From positions 744,001 through 808,000 of the forward strand of contig JADJWQ010000006.1 in the NCBI GenBank assembly GCA_016716265.1: DNA of 64,000 bases, in the 5' to 3' direction. The notes under the pieces are model-generated. The model ran no database searches. It saw only the letters and a list, made by a program, of their open reading frames with translations, and was not told the origin of the DNA. Source of the stretch: Planctomycetota bacterium (GTDB lineage: Bacteria > Planctomycetota > UBA1135 > UBA2386). Shown one piece after another: positions 1 through 7,410 of the stretch. The translations under genes and the position numbers were made by a program. Numbering within the stretch: position 1 is the first letter of the stretch; every line of letters starts with the position of its first letter.

Positions 1-662
1 ACGCCGGTCGTCGTGCCGGCGCCGTCCGCTCCGCCCGCGCGGCGCAGGATGTCGTCGAGCGTGTCGCGATGGTTCGCGACCAGCAGGTCGGCGCCGACCG
101 CGGCGATCTCGAACACCGAGCCCGGCCTTTGCTGCGACACCCCTGACAGCCCGTAGACCGGCACCGCGGCGACCCGCCGCTGCTCGCTCGCGAAGCCGGG
201 CTGCTGCAGCGAGCGCTGCAAGGCATCGCGACCGCGCTCGCTGAGCCGCAGGCGACCGACCAGCAGCGGCAGGTCGGGCTCGGCGACGCGCGGCAGCAGC
301 GCGACGACGGCGAACTCGAGCTCGCCGGTCGACAACCGGGCGAGCTGGCGCAGCGTCGCGAGCACCGGGACGTCGCCCTCTCGTGCTGGCTCGCCGTGAG
401 CATGACCCGGCCCGTGCTCGAAGCCGCCGTGCTCGAACGCCCGCACGATCTCGGCGAGCGCCGGCTCGTCGAGCAGCCCGAGGTCGAGGTCGACGGACGT
501 AGCGCCGCGATCGCCCGGCCGCGCTCCCGGCCGTGCGGCCTCCGCGTCCGGCATCATCGCGACGTGCGCGAGCGGCCGGGCGACCAGCGCGTCGAGACGC
601 AGCTCCTGCGCCGGCAGGGTGGCGGGCAGCAGCAGGGCCGTGGTGACGAGCAGGGCGCGCAC
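1..662 (-). CDS. Secreted protein of unknown function, C-terminus cut by window edge
   Basis: I do not recognise the family. Reading leftwards from a GTG at 662, the frame stays open to base 1, giving about 220 residues with the end missing. The first 19 residues look like a signal peptide (MRALLV, a hydrophobic leucine/alanine run, then a cleavage site around PAQ-EL). The mature part is mixed alpha/beta in character, with a His/Gly-rich stretch near residues 80-95 (GFEHGPGHAHGE). Later strands such as FEIAAVGADLLVANH recall proteins that report on a per-object score, but that is only an impression. Export is inferred from the signal; no catalytic motif is visible. The next gene upstream, the sigma-54 activator, is on the same strand 220 bp away, so a separate promoter is likely. 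Confidence 0.7.
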   Translation of the reverse strand, partial: MRALLVTTALLLPATLPAQELRLDALVARPLAHVAMMPDAEAARPGARPGDRGATSVDLDLGLLDEPALAEIVRAFEHGGFEHGPGHAHGEPAREGDVPVLATLRQLARLSTGELEFAVVALLPRVAEPDLPLLVGRLRLSERGRDALQRSLQQPGFASEQRRVAAVPVYGLSGVSQQRPGSVFEIAAVGADLLVANHRDTLDDILRRAGGADGAGTTTG

Positions 663-840
663 GGCGGCGACTACACAAGCGCCGTGCCCGCCGCGCTCGT
701 CCGCGCGCCGAGGTCGTCGCCCGGCACGCCGCCGCGGCGCGGAACCCGCACCGCCAGCGGGACTCCGGCGACTCCGACGACTCGCGTCCGACCGCGCGGC
801 GGGAGCTGCTCGCCCCGTTGCGCGACACGGCCGGCGCGGC

Positions 841-864
841 GCTCCTGCACGGCTGTGCAGGAGC
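841..864. repeat. Perfect 10-bp inverted repeat between two minus-strand genes
   Basis: GCTCCTGCAC and GTGCAGGAGC flank a 4-base GGCT loop. The repeat lies 18 bases beyond the stop of the sigma-54 activator and about 180 bases upstream of the secreted-protein start at 662. It could be the hairpin of a terminator, although no T-run follows on the minus strand, or a dimeric regulator site. The rest of 663-882 shows no gene. Confidence 0.5.
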
Positions 865-882
865 TGCACATGGATCGCCCGC

Positions 883-2502
883 TCAGGAACCCGGTTCCGG
901 ATCGCGCTGCAGGCGGTCGTAGAGCGAGCGCCGCGAGATGCCGAGCAGCCGGGCGGCCTCGGCCTTGTTGCCGGCGGCGCGCTCGAGCGCGCGCGCGATC
1001 GCGCGGCGCTCGAGAGTCGCGAGATCGAGCACCTCGACACCGGCGCCGAGGCCGTCCGCCGGCTCCGGCTCGAGCAGCTCGTCGCCGATCACGTCGCCGT
1101 CCGCGAGGGCATCGAGGCGGAGCAGCACGTTGCGGAGCTCGCGCAGGTTGCCGGGCCAGCGGCGCCGCGCGAGCGCGGCGAGCAGCGCCGGGCTCGCCCG
1201 CCGCGGCGTCCCGCCGCGACCCTGCGCCGCCTCCGCGAGGAAGTGCTCGACGAGCGGCGGCAGGTCCGCGAGCCGATCGCGCAGCGCGGGCAGGGGGACC
1301 GTGACGACCGCCAGCCGGTAGTAGAGGTCCTCGCGGAAGCGACCGTCGCGCACGGCGCGCAGCGGATCGCGGTTGGTGGCTGCGACGATGCGGAGCTCGA
1401 CCTCGACGGCCACATCGCCGCCCACTGGCCGCACGCGGCGATCCTCCAGGAAGCGCAGCAGCTTGGCCTGCGCGTCGAGCGGCATCTCCGTCACCTCGTC
1501 GAGGAACAGCACGCCGCCGTCGGCCTCGCGGATCAGTCCGGGTCGGTCGCGGTCCGCGCCGGTGAACGCGCCGCGCACGTGGCCGAACAGCTCGCTCTCG
1601 ACGAGCTCGGGCCGCAGCGCCGCGACGTTGATCGCCACGAACGGCCCGTGTGCGCGCCGGCCGTAGCGGTGGATCGCGCGGGCCGCGAGCTCCTTGCCGC
1701 AGCCGCTCTCCGCGATCAGCAGCACCGGGAAGTCGCCCGCCGCACAGACGCGATCGAGCAGCCGCAGGTGGCGCAGCAGCGCCGGCGACTCGCCGACGAC
1801 CTCCGCGTAGTCGTGGTCGAGCTCGGCGCGCGTGATCGCGGCGAGCGTCGCCATGCGCTGCTCCTGCGCCGCGACCGCGGCCGCGAGGCGCTGATTGTCG
1901 CGCTCGGCCGCCGCGCTCCGCTGCCGCAGGCGGTCGACCAGCTCGTGCAGGTGCAGTGCGATCGCGGCCTGGTCGGCGAACGCCTCGAGCCACGGCAGGT
2001 CGTCGGGATCGAAGGCGTTCGCGTGGAAGCGATGGTCCAGGTAGAGCGCCCCGACCGCGCGCTCGCCGGCGCGCAGCGGCACGCACAGCACCGACCGCAA
2101 GCGCAGGTCGGCGACGCTGCGCGCGGCGGCGACCGGGTCGTCCCCGAGCGACGCATCCTCGACGAACACGGCGAGGTCCTGCTCGAGGCTCTGGCGCACG
2201 ACCGTCGACGACACCTTCTCGTCGGGCCGGCGGACGTCCTCGCGATCGAGGTTGCGCGCGGCGACGACCCGGTAGGGGCGCGTCGCCGGCGCGGAGTCCA
2301 CCACGCGCTCGACCACGAAGCCGCGCTCGGCGCGGAACAGGACGACCGCCTCGTCGAGCAATCCGACCAGCAGCGCCTGTCGATCCTCCGCGCTCGCGAG
2401 CGCGCGGTTCAGGCGCAGGATCGCCGCGAGCCGGGTGCGGTCGCGATCGCCGGTCGCACCGCGCAGCCGCGACAGGAACTCCCCGAAGCGACCGCCGATC
2501 AC
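883..2502 (-). CDS. Sigma-54-dependent transcriptional activator with N-terminal GAF domain
   Basis: A 539-aa bacterial enhancer-binding protein. Residues about 30-190 form a GAF-type sensor domain, followed by a short coiled coil (about 190-222). An AAA+ domain then carries Walker A AESGCGKE at 264-271, the sigma-54-contacting loop GAFTGA at 311-316 and Walker B GGVLFLDEV at 329-337. A Fis-type helix-turn-helix occupies the last 45 residues. The intact GAFTGA loop says it can remodel sigma-54 holoenzyme. There is no response-regulator receiver domain, so the input is presumably a ligand bound by GAF. Its ATG overlaps the stop of the IscU-like gene by 4 bp (ATGA), making it the last gene of the lysA chain. 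The target promoters are not evident here. Confidence 0.93.
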   Translation of the reverse strand: MIGGRFGEFLSRLRGATGDRDRTRLAAILRLNRALASAEDRQALLVGLLDEAVVLFRAERGFVVERVVDSAPATRPYRVVAARNLDREDVRRPDEKVSSTVVRQSLEQDLAVFVEDASLGDDPVAAARSVADLRLRSVLCVPLRAGERAVGALYLDHRFHANAFDPDDLPWLEAFADQAAIALHLHELVDRLRQRSAAAERDNQRLAAAVAAQEQRMATLAAITRAELDHDYAEVVGESPALLRHLRLLDRVCAAGDFPVLLIAESGCGKELAARAIHRYGRRAHGPFVAINVAALRPELVESELFGHVRGAFTGADRDRPGLIREADGGVLFLDEVTEMPLDAQAKLLRFLEDRRVRPVGGDVAVEVELRIVAATNRDPLRAVRDGRFREDLYYRLAVVTVPLPALRDRLADLPPLVEHFLAEAAQGRGGTPRRASPALLAALARRRWPGNLRELRNVLLRLDALADGDVIGDELLEPEPADGLGAGVEVLDLATLERRAIARALERAAGNKAEAARLLGISRRSLYDRLQRDPEPGS

Positions 2503-2876
2503 GCGCCCCCACCTCCGTCCGGCGCGCGCGCAGCGCGCAGCGCCGCGGCGAAGGCCTCGAGCACGAGCCGCTCGGCGTGGCGCTCGTGGCGCGCGAGCCC
2601 GCCGAGCTCCGCGAGCCGGCGCGCGAGGCGCGCTGCGGCGTCACCGATCGGCGCGCCCAGCAGTGCCGCGTGCGATGCGGCCGCCACGGCGAGGGTCGCC
2701 GGGCAACCGGCGGCCCGCCAGGCGAGGTCCTCGACGACGCCATCGGCGACGCGCACCTCGAACGCGACGACGTCGCCGCACACCGCGTGCTCGGCCCGAC
2801 CGCGCCCAGTGGCGCGGTCGCCGAGCTCGCCGGCGCCGACGCCGGCGCGCCACAGCTCGCGCATCGCGGCGCTCAC
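2499..2876 (-). CDS. IscU/NifU-like iron-sulfur scaffold domain protein, third cysteine replaced
   Basis: A 125-aa protein resembling the NifU N-terminal / IscU fold. The hallmark stretches are a CGD (in HAVCGDVVAF) and, about 20 residues later, a GC followed by an Ala/Ser-rich helix (RAAGCPATLAVAAASHA). In IscU the third cluster ligand lies in a C-terminal [R/K]-C-A motif. Here the matching position reads RHAERL, so His stands where Cys is expected. The GTG start at 2876 is chosen because it forms a GTGA overlap with the preceding lipoprotein gene; an ATG lies four codons inside. The stop overlaps the activator start. Scaffold or cluster-carrier activity is inferred from the fold only, and the missing Cys makes standard IscU chemistry doubtful. 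Confidence 0.65.
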   Translation of the reverse strand: MSAAMRELWRAGVGAGELGDRATGRGRAEHAVCGDVVAFEVRVADGVVEDLAWRAAGCPATLAVAAASHAALLGAPIGDAAARLARRLAELGGLARHERHAERLVLEAFAAALRAARAPDGGGGA

Positions 2877-3043
2877 CACGGCGCGTCGGACCCCGCGGTC
2901 GGCGGCGGTCCGGGCGGCGCCGCGTCCCAGACGAAGAACTCGTTCTGCAGCCACACGCAGCCCCCGCTGACGAGCGCCGCGCACCACAGCGCGAGCGTCA
3001 GAGCGAGCCGCGCGGCTCTCGTTCGTCGACTTCCGATGACCAC
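2873..3043 (-). CDS. Small lipoprotein (56 aa) between lysA and the IscU-like gene
   Basis: A short gene starting at GTG 3043 with a good ribosome-binding site (GGAGG, 4 bases before the start) inside the end of lysA. It encodes a basic N-terminus (VIGSRRTRAAR), a hydrophobic run LALTLALWCAALVSGG and a cysteine (SGGC) that fits a lipobox. About 29 residues follow, aromatic then proline-rich (WLQNEFFVW, then PPGPPPTAG). It overlaps lysA by 46 bases and the next gene by 4 (GTGA). A tiny lipoprotein beside lysA recalls the enterobacterial LptM/YifL arrangement, but the sequence is not obviously homologous and here it lies downstream. Function unknown. Confidence 0.62.
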   Translation of the reverse strand: MVIGSRRTRAARLALTLALWCAALVSGGCVWLQNEFFVWDAAPPGPPPTAGSDAPW

Positions 3044-4314
3044 AGATCCTCCAGTCGTTCGCGGCGCCGCACGACGCGGGCCTCGCCGCCGTCCACCAGG
3101 ACCTCGGCAGGCCGCGGGCGCGAGTTGTAGTTCGACGCCATCGACGAACCGTAGGCGCCGGCCGCGAGCACCGCCAGCAGCTCACCGGGCTCGGTCGTTC
3201 GCAGCGGCACGTCGCGGCCGAGGAAGTCACCGCTCTCGCAGACCGGACCGACGACGTCGCAGGGCGTCCGCGCGGCGCCCGCGGGATCGCGCACCGGGTG
3301 GATCGGGTGGCGCGCGCCGTACAGCGACGGCCGCAGCAGGTCGTTCATCGCCGCGTCCACCAGCACCAGGCGACGATCCCGGGCGCGCTTCTCGGCGATC
3401 ACGGTCGTCAGCAGCACGCCCGCGTCGCCGACCAGGTAGCGGCCGGGCTCGAGCATGGGTGTCAGGCCGCGCGCGGCGAGGCGCGGCGACAGCTCCCGCG
3501 CGACCCGCGCCACGTCGCAGCGCTCGCCGGTGTCGCCGTACGCGATGCCGAAGCCACCGCCGAGGTCGAACGACTCGATGCCCGCGCTGCGCGCGGGATC
3601 GGCGTCGAGCCACGCCGCGACGTTGTCGAACGCGCGCAGGTAGACGCCGTGGTCGCGGATCTGTGAGCCGACGTGCACGTGGTAGCCGACCAGCCGCAGC
3701 TCCGGCAGGCGTGGCAGTGCCGCGACGACCTGCGCGGCCGCGTCGAACGCCATGCCGAACTTGTCGCCACCGCGACCCGTCGCGATGTAGCGGTGCGTGT
3801 CGGCCGCGACGTCGGGATTCAGCCGCAGCGCGATGCGCGCGACCCGGCCGCTCCGCTGCGCGGCCGCGGCGAGCCACGGCAGCTCGTGCGCGGACTCGAC
3901 GTGGAAGACGTGACAGCCGGCCGCGTGCGCCGCGACGATCTCGTCGCGCCGCTTCGCGGCACCCGCGAACACGACGCGCGGTCCGCGGTCCTCGCGCAGC
4001 GGGCCGACCGCCGCGATCACGCGCTCGAGCTCGCCGATGCTGACGACGTCGAAGTCGAGATCCCACGCCGCGAACAGCCGCAGCAGGCTGAGGTTCGGGT
4101 TCGCCTTCACGGCGTAGCAGATGCGCGCGCCGGCGCCGAACGCAGCGCGGAGCTCGTCGAGCCGGCGCCGCATCGCCGCGGTGCTGTAGACGTACAGCGG
4201 CGTTCCGTGCGCGGCCGCGAGCGCCTCGACCGGAAGCTCCTCGCACCACATGCAGCCCGCGCGCAGGTGGAACGCATCCGTACCGGAATCCTCGAATCGC
4301 CGACGTTCGCTCAC
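2998..4314 (-). CDS. lysA: Diaminopimelate decarboxylase
   Basis: Converts meso-diaminopimelate to L-lysine and CO2 (EC 4.1.1.20), the last step of lysine synthesis, in the cytoplasm. The 438-aa protein has the fold III PLP signature CYAVKANPN with the Schiff-base lysine at residue 70, then HVGSQI, the glycine-rich phosphate loop GGGFGIAYG, EPGR, and the CESGDFLGRD motif that supplies the catalytic Cys from the partner subunit. GTG 4314 is the start that gives a normal-length N-terminus; the frame is open further upstream but lacks family-like sequence. It is the first gene of a tightly overlapping chain with the lipoprotein, IscU-like protein and sigma-54 activator. Confidence 0.95.
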   Translation of the reverse strand: MSERRRFEDSGTDAFHLRAGCMWCEELPVEALAAAHGTPLYVYSTAAMRRRLDELRAAFGAGARICYAVKANPNLSLLRLFAAWDLDFDVVSIGELERVIAAVGPLREDRGPRVVFAGAAKRRDEIVAAHAAGCHVFHVESAHELPWLAAAAQRSGRVARIALRLNPDVAADTHRYIATGRGGDKFGMAFDAAAQVVAALPRLPELRLVGYHVHVGSQIRDHGVYLRAFDNVAAWLDADPARSAGIESFDLGGGFGIAYGDTGERCDVARVARELSPRLAARGLTPMLEPGRYLVGDAGVLLTTVIAEKRARDRRLVLVDAAMNDLLRPSLYGARHPIHPVRDPAGAARTPCDVVGPVCESGDFLGRDVPLRTTEPGELLAVLAAGAYGSSMASNYNSRPRPAEVLVDGGEARVVRRRERLEDLWSSEVDEREPRGSL

Positions 4315-4439
4315 GCGCGCATTCTGCCGGCGCGCGCCCCGCGCATCGCGACCGAATCCGACGCGCTCGACGATCGGCTGCGCCGAGACCGGCAGCGACC
4401 CGCGCGCCGCGCGCACCGGGCCGATCCACGGCGGGTGGC

Positions 4440-5393
4440 TCAGACCGGCGTGCCGCCGAGCCGCGCCTTCAGGCGCGACAACACGCGCAGGTGGATCTGG
4501 CAGATCCGCGACGCCGACAGCCGCAGCCGCGCGGCGACCTCCTTGCCGCTCATGCCCTCGAGGTAGTGCATCCGCAGCACGGTCCACTCGATCGGCGTCA
4601 GGCACGCCTCGATGCGCTCGATCAGATCCTGGCGCTCGACGCAGTCGATCGGGCTGTCGACATCGTCGTCGATCACCGACTCGAGCCAGTCGGCGTCGCC
4701 GTTCGCGGACGCACCGCCGACTCCGCGCGCACGCAGGTCCGCGCCGGGTGGTGCGTAGCTACGCCGCAACCGACACTCGCTGACACCGAGCTCCTCGGCG
4801 AGCTCGGCATCGTTCGGGTCGCGCTGCAGCCGCGCGCGCAGCCGGTCGACGGCCGCCGTGCGATCGCGCTGCCGCCGCCGGTAGAGCCGCGGCAGGAAGT
4901 CCATGTTGCGCAGCTCGTCGAGCATCGCGCCGCGGACGCGCGGACGCATGAACGGCCGGAACGGCGCACCGCGGTCGGCGCGGAACTTCTCGATCGACTG
5001 CAGCAGCCCCCACATGCCGGCGTGGACGAGGTCGTCGACGTCGACCCGCGCCGGCAACCGTGCGGCGAGCGACCGCGCGATCGCCTCGACCTCGTCGCGG
5101 TGTCGCTCGACGACCTCGTCGCGCAGCCGTGGACTCGGCTTGCGGCGGTAGCGGGCGAGCAAGACCTCGGTCTCGACCTCGCGGGGTGCTCGCTGCGGCA
5201 CCGCCCGCAGGCCATCCCGACCCGCGCCCGGCCCATCGCCACCGCACGGCGCGTTCGCTGGCACCGCAGGTACCGCCGCGGTCCCACCGCCCGCTGCGGA
5301 GCGGCCTGCCGCGAGACGGCGGCGCGCTCGTCGACCACCCTCCGGGTGGTCGAACGCCCCTCCGCTCCAACGGTCGTTTCCGAGGCTCACCAT
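4440..5393 (-). CDS. Sigma-70 family factor of the FliA/WhiG (sigma-28) type
   Basis: A 317-aa group 3 sigma factor. After about 65 residues of Gly/Ala/Pro-rich leader come region 2 (DEVEAIARSLAARLP, DVDDLVHAGMWGLLQSIEKF, then RGAMLDELRNMDFLPR), which matches the FliA/WhiG GALLDELR-x-x-D-W type, and region 3 (RLQRDPNDAELAEELGV). Region 4 has its helix-turn-helix (TVLRMHYLEGMSGKEVAARL...SRICQI). The factor would direct RNA polymerase to sigma-28-type promoters. No flagellar or anti-sigma gene is in the window, so the regulon is unknown. ATG 5393 was chosen as a clear start before the repeat-rich gap; the long leader could mean the true start is further in. Confidence 0.9.
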   Translation of the reverse strand: MVSLGNDRWSGGAFDHPEGGRRARRRLAAGRSAAGGGTAAVPAVPANAPCGGDGPGAGRDGLRAVPQRAPREVETEVLLARYRRKPSPRLRDEVVERHRDEVEAIARSLAARLPARVDVDDLVHAGMWGLLQSIEKFRADRGAPFRPFMRPRVRGAMLDELRNMDFLPRLYRRRQRDRTAAVDRLRARLQRDPNDAELAEELGVSECRLRRSYAPPGADLRARGVGGASANGDADWLESVIDDDVDSPIDCVERQDLIERIEACLTPIEWTVLRMHYLEGMSGKEVAARLRLSASRICQIHLRVLSRLKARLGGTPV

Positions 5394-5426
5394 CGATTGC
5401 CGCCTCTCGTCTGCGATGCACTCACG

Positions 5427-5482
5427 CCGCGATCCGGCCTGCGCGATCCGACTTGCGCGATCCGACCCGCGCGATCCCGTCG
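5427..5482. repeat. Tandem array, 14-bp unit, four copies
   Basis: Four head-to-tail units of the form GCGCGATCCGACYY. The two central copies (5441-5468) differ only in their last two bases; the flanking copies are degenerate. The array lies just upstream of the sigma factor start codon and shares the GCGATC core with the array at 5605. Confidence 0.8.
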
Positions 5483-5604
5483 CCGCCGCGCAGCGCGGGT
5501 CGAGCTCGCCGGGACACGCACGCGCTCGAGACATCGACATCGGCACCCACACCACACGACTCGATCCGAGCTGCACTCGCCGAGGCGCGTGCGGTCGACT
5601 CGAG

Positions 5605-5710
5605 TCGCGATCGTGCCGGTTCGCGATCGTGCCGGTTCGCGATCGTGCCGGTTCGCGATCGTGCCGACTCGCGATCGTGCCGGTTCGCGATCGTGCCGAC
5701 TCGCGATCGC
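5605..5710. repeat. Tandem array, 16-bp unit, six full copies and a partial seventh
   Basis: Units TCGCGATCGTGCCGGT start at 5605, 5621, 5637, 5653, 5669 and 5685. Copies 4 and 6 end in AC instead of GT, and a ten-base partial copy begins at 5701. Each unit contains the palindrome TCGCGATCG. With no spacers it is not a CRISPR. Possible roles are a multi-copy protein-binding site upstream of the sigma factor gene, or a neutral minisatellite produced by slippage. Confidence 0.9.
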
Positions 5711-5866
5711 TCGCGGGTGGAGCACACACCGCACGGATCACGGACACCGACGGGACGTCGTTCTGCGCGTGTCGACTGCAGAGATCGAAGCCGTGACGAA
5801 CATCACGTGCTGCAACGTCGCGGAGTGTAAGAGCACGCGTCGCTGTCACGCAACGTGGTCGATGCA

Positions 5867-5892
5867 CGTCGCACGAACAAAAACGTGCGACG
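5867..5892. repeat. Perfect 9-bp inverted repeat with A-rich loop
   Basis: CGTCGCACG and CGTGCGACG enclose the loop AACAAAAA, one of the few A-rich stretches in the window. It sits 65 bases beyond the ybeY stop. On the minus strand the transcript would form a stem with a U-rich loop. It could help end ybeY transcription, but a U-tract after the stem is missing. Confidence 0.5.
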
Positions 5893-5957
5893 ACGATCGT
5901 CTCGCGCGCTCGTCACGCGCGCTCGACGACGTGCGACGCACACGCGTCGCGCAGCGC

Positions 5958-6413
5958 TCACGCGTCGACCGGCGAGTGCTCGACACCGATCGAGCGCAGC
6001 ACGGTGCACTCCGCGTCGCGCATCTCGCGGCGCTCGTCGGCGTCGCGATCGTCGAAGCCGCAGCAGTGCAGCACGCCGTGCACGACGTAGAGCGCGAGCT
6101 CCGCGCGGATCGTCGTGCCGAGTCGCGCGGCCTCGCGGCGCGCGCGCGCGACGTTGACGACGACGTTCGCGGTGCCGTCGACGAGGAAGCTCATCACGTC
6201 GGTCTCGGTCGGATCGTCGAGGAAGCGGCCGTGCAACTCGGCGATCTCGTCGTCGCCGGTCAGCAGCACCGCGACCTCGAGGTGCGGCAGCGCCGCGTGG
6301 CGCAGCGCGCTCGCGACGGCGGCCCGCACGAACGCCGGGTCGGTGCGCGGCCGGAACCGGTCGACGATGTCGATCACGCCGCGCGCGCGGGGCGGACGTC
6401 GCGAGATGCCCAT
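5958..6413 (-). CDS. ybeY: YbeY endoribonuclease / 16S rRNA maturation factor
   Basis: A 151-aa member of the UPF0054/YbeY family, the zinc-dependent RNase needed for 16S rRNA 3' maturation and 70S quality control. The core ETDVMSFLVDG (TDVLSFP-like) is present. So is the metal motif, written here HGVLHCCGFDDRD, in which His112 and His116 are conserved and the third ligand, His in the usual HGxLHLxGYDH, is Asp122. Asp can ligate zinc, so activity is not excluded. The start overlaps the phoH stop by one base (TGATG), the common phoH-ybeY arrangement. Confidence 0.93.
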   Translation of the reverse strand: MGISRRPPRARGVIDIVDRFRPRTDPAFVRAAVASALRHAALPHLEVAVLLTGDDEIAELHGRFLDDPTETDVMSFLVDGTANVVVNVARARREAARLGTTIRAELALYVVHGVLHCCGFDDRDADERREMRDAECTVLRSIGVEHSPVDA

Positions 6414-7381
6414 CAGCTCTCCTCGCCGTAGGCGCGGATGATGTCCTGGACGATGCGGTGCCGCACGACGTCGGCGCGACCGAGCTTGACGATCTCGATG
6501 CCCGGCACGCCCTTGAGCCGCGTCACCGCGTCGGCGAGGCCGGAGCGCATCGTGGCCGGCAGATCGACCTGGCTCGGATCGCCGGTGACGACGACGTGCG
6601 AGCGTTCGCCCATGCGCGTCAGGAACATCAGCATCTGCGAGACGGTGCAGTTCTGCGCCTCGTCGAGGATCACGAACGCGTCGTTCAGCGTGCGGCCGCG
6701 CATGTAGGCGAGCGGGCAGACCTCGACGATCTCGTCCTCGAGGTAGCGCTGCCGCGAGGTCGGATCGAGCAGGTCGTGCAGCGCGTCGTAGAGTGGCCGC
6801 AGGTACGGGTTGACCTTCGCGTGGAAGTCGCCGGGCAGGAAGCCGAGCTTCTCGCCGGCCTCGACCGCCGGCCGCACCAGGACGATGCGGCGCGTGCGCC
6901 CCGACTTCACCGCGGCGACCGCGGCCGCGACCGCGAGGTAGGTCTTGCCCGTACCGGCCGGACCGACTCCGAACACGACCTCGTGCTCGTGCAGCGCGCG
7001 CCAGTAGCGCGCCTGCCCGGCCGTGCGCGGCTTCAGCGGTCCCGGCGCGATGCCCGCCACGCGCGGATCGAGCTGACCGTCGTCGCCCTCGCCGGCACCC
7101 GGCACCGGGATCGGCGAGTCGCGCCGCAGCCGCCGCGCGATCTGGGCCGGCGTCGAGCCGTGCCCCTGGCGGATGCCCTCGAGCTCCTCCTGCAGGATCG
7201 CACGCACGCGCTGCACGTCGGGCTCCGCGCCCATCAACCGCATGCGACCGTCGCGGACCAGCACGTTCACCTGGTGCAGCTCGCGGATCAGGCGCGTGTT
7301 GCTGTCGAGCGGTCCCAGCAGCGCGCGGATCTCGTCGAAGCCGTGGATCTCGATCAGTTCGTCGGCGCGTTCGTCTCTCAA
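6413..7381 (-). CDS. phoH: PhoH-like ATPase (YbeZ type)
   Basis: A 322-aa PhoH-family P-loop ATPase that is thought to act with YbeY in rRNA/RNA handling. An N-terminal KH-like segment (about residues 1-75) is followed by the ATPase domain with Walker A GPAGTGKT (140-147), Walker B FVILDEAQN and the VTGDPSQVDLP motif. It lies 29 bp after cdsA and directly before ybeY with a 1-bp overlap. The window also carries a second PhoH protein with an added PIN domain (39833-41194), so the two paralogues have different architectures. Confidence 0.92.
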   Translation of the reverse strand: MRDERADELIEIHGFDEIRALLGPLDSNTRLIRELHQVNVLVRDGRMRLMGAEPDVQRVRAILQEELEGIRQGHGSTPAQIARRLRRDSPIPVPGAGEGDDGQLDPRVAGIAPGPLKPRTAGQARYWRALHEHEVVFGVGPAGTGKTYLAVAAAVAAVKSGRTRRIVLVRPAVEAGEKLGFLPGDFHAKVNPYLRPLYDALHDLLDPTSRQRYLEDEIVEVCPLAYMRGRTLNDAFVILDEAQNCTVSQMLMFLTRMGERSHVVVTGDPSQVDLPATMRSGLADAVTRLKGVPGIEIVKLGRADVVRHRIVQDIIRAYGEES

Positions 7382-7410
7382 GTCGGCTCGTCTCTCGGCA
7401 AGGACGCTGC

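Larger units (their letters stand above)
5394..5957. other. 564-bp gap rich in short tandem repeats
   Basis: No convincing gene on either strand. Open frames across it come only from the repeat phase and give Arg/Asp/His-rich periodic peptides. The gap carries two separate tandem arrays (14-bp and 16-bp units) and one strong inverted repeat. It lies upstream of the sigma factor gene and downstream of ybeY, so it must contain the sigma factor promoter. Confidence 0.7.

Noticed and set aside
619..2970. A 783-codon plus-strand frame covering the sigma-54 activator
   Set aside because: No recognisable domain; the minus strand carries Walker A, GAFTGA and Fis motifs plus overlapping starts and stops.
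5605..5710. Possible CRISPR array
   Set aside because: Units are 16 bp and directly adjacent without spacers, and no cas genes are present.
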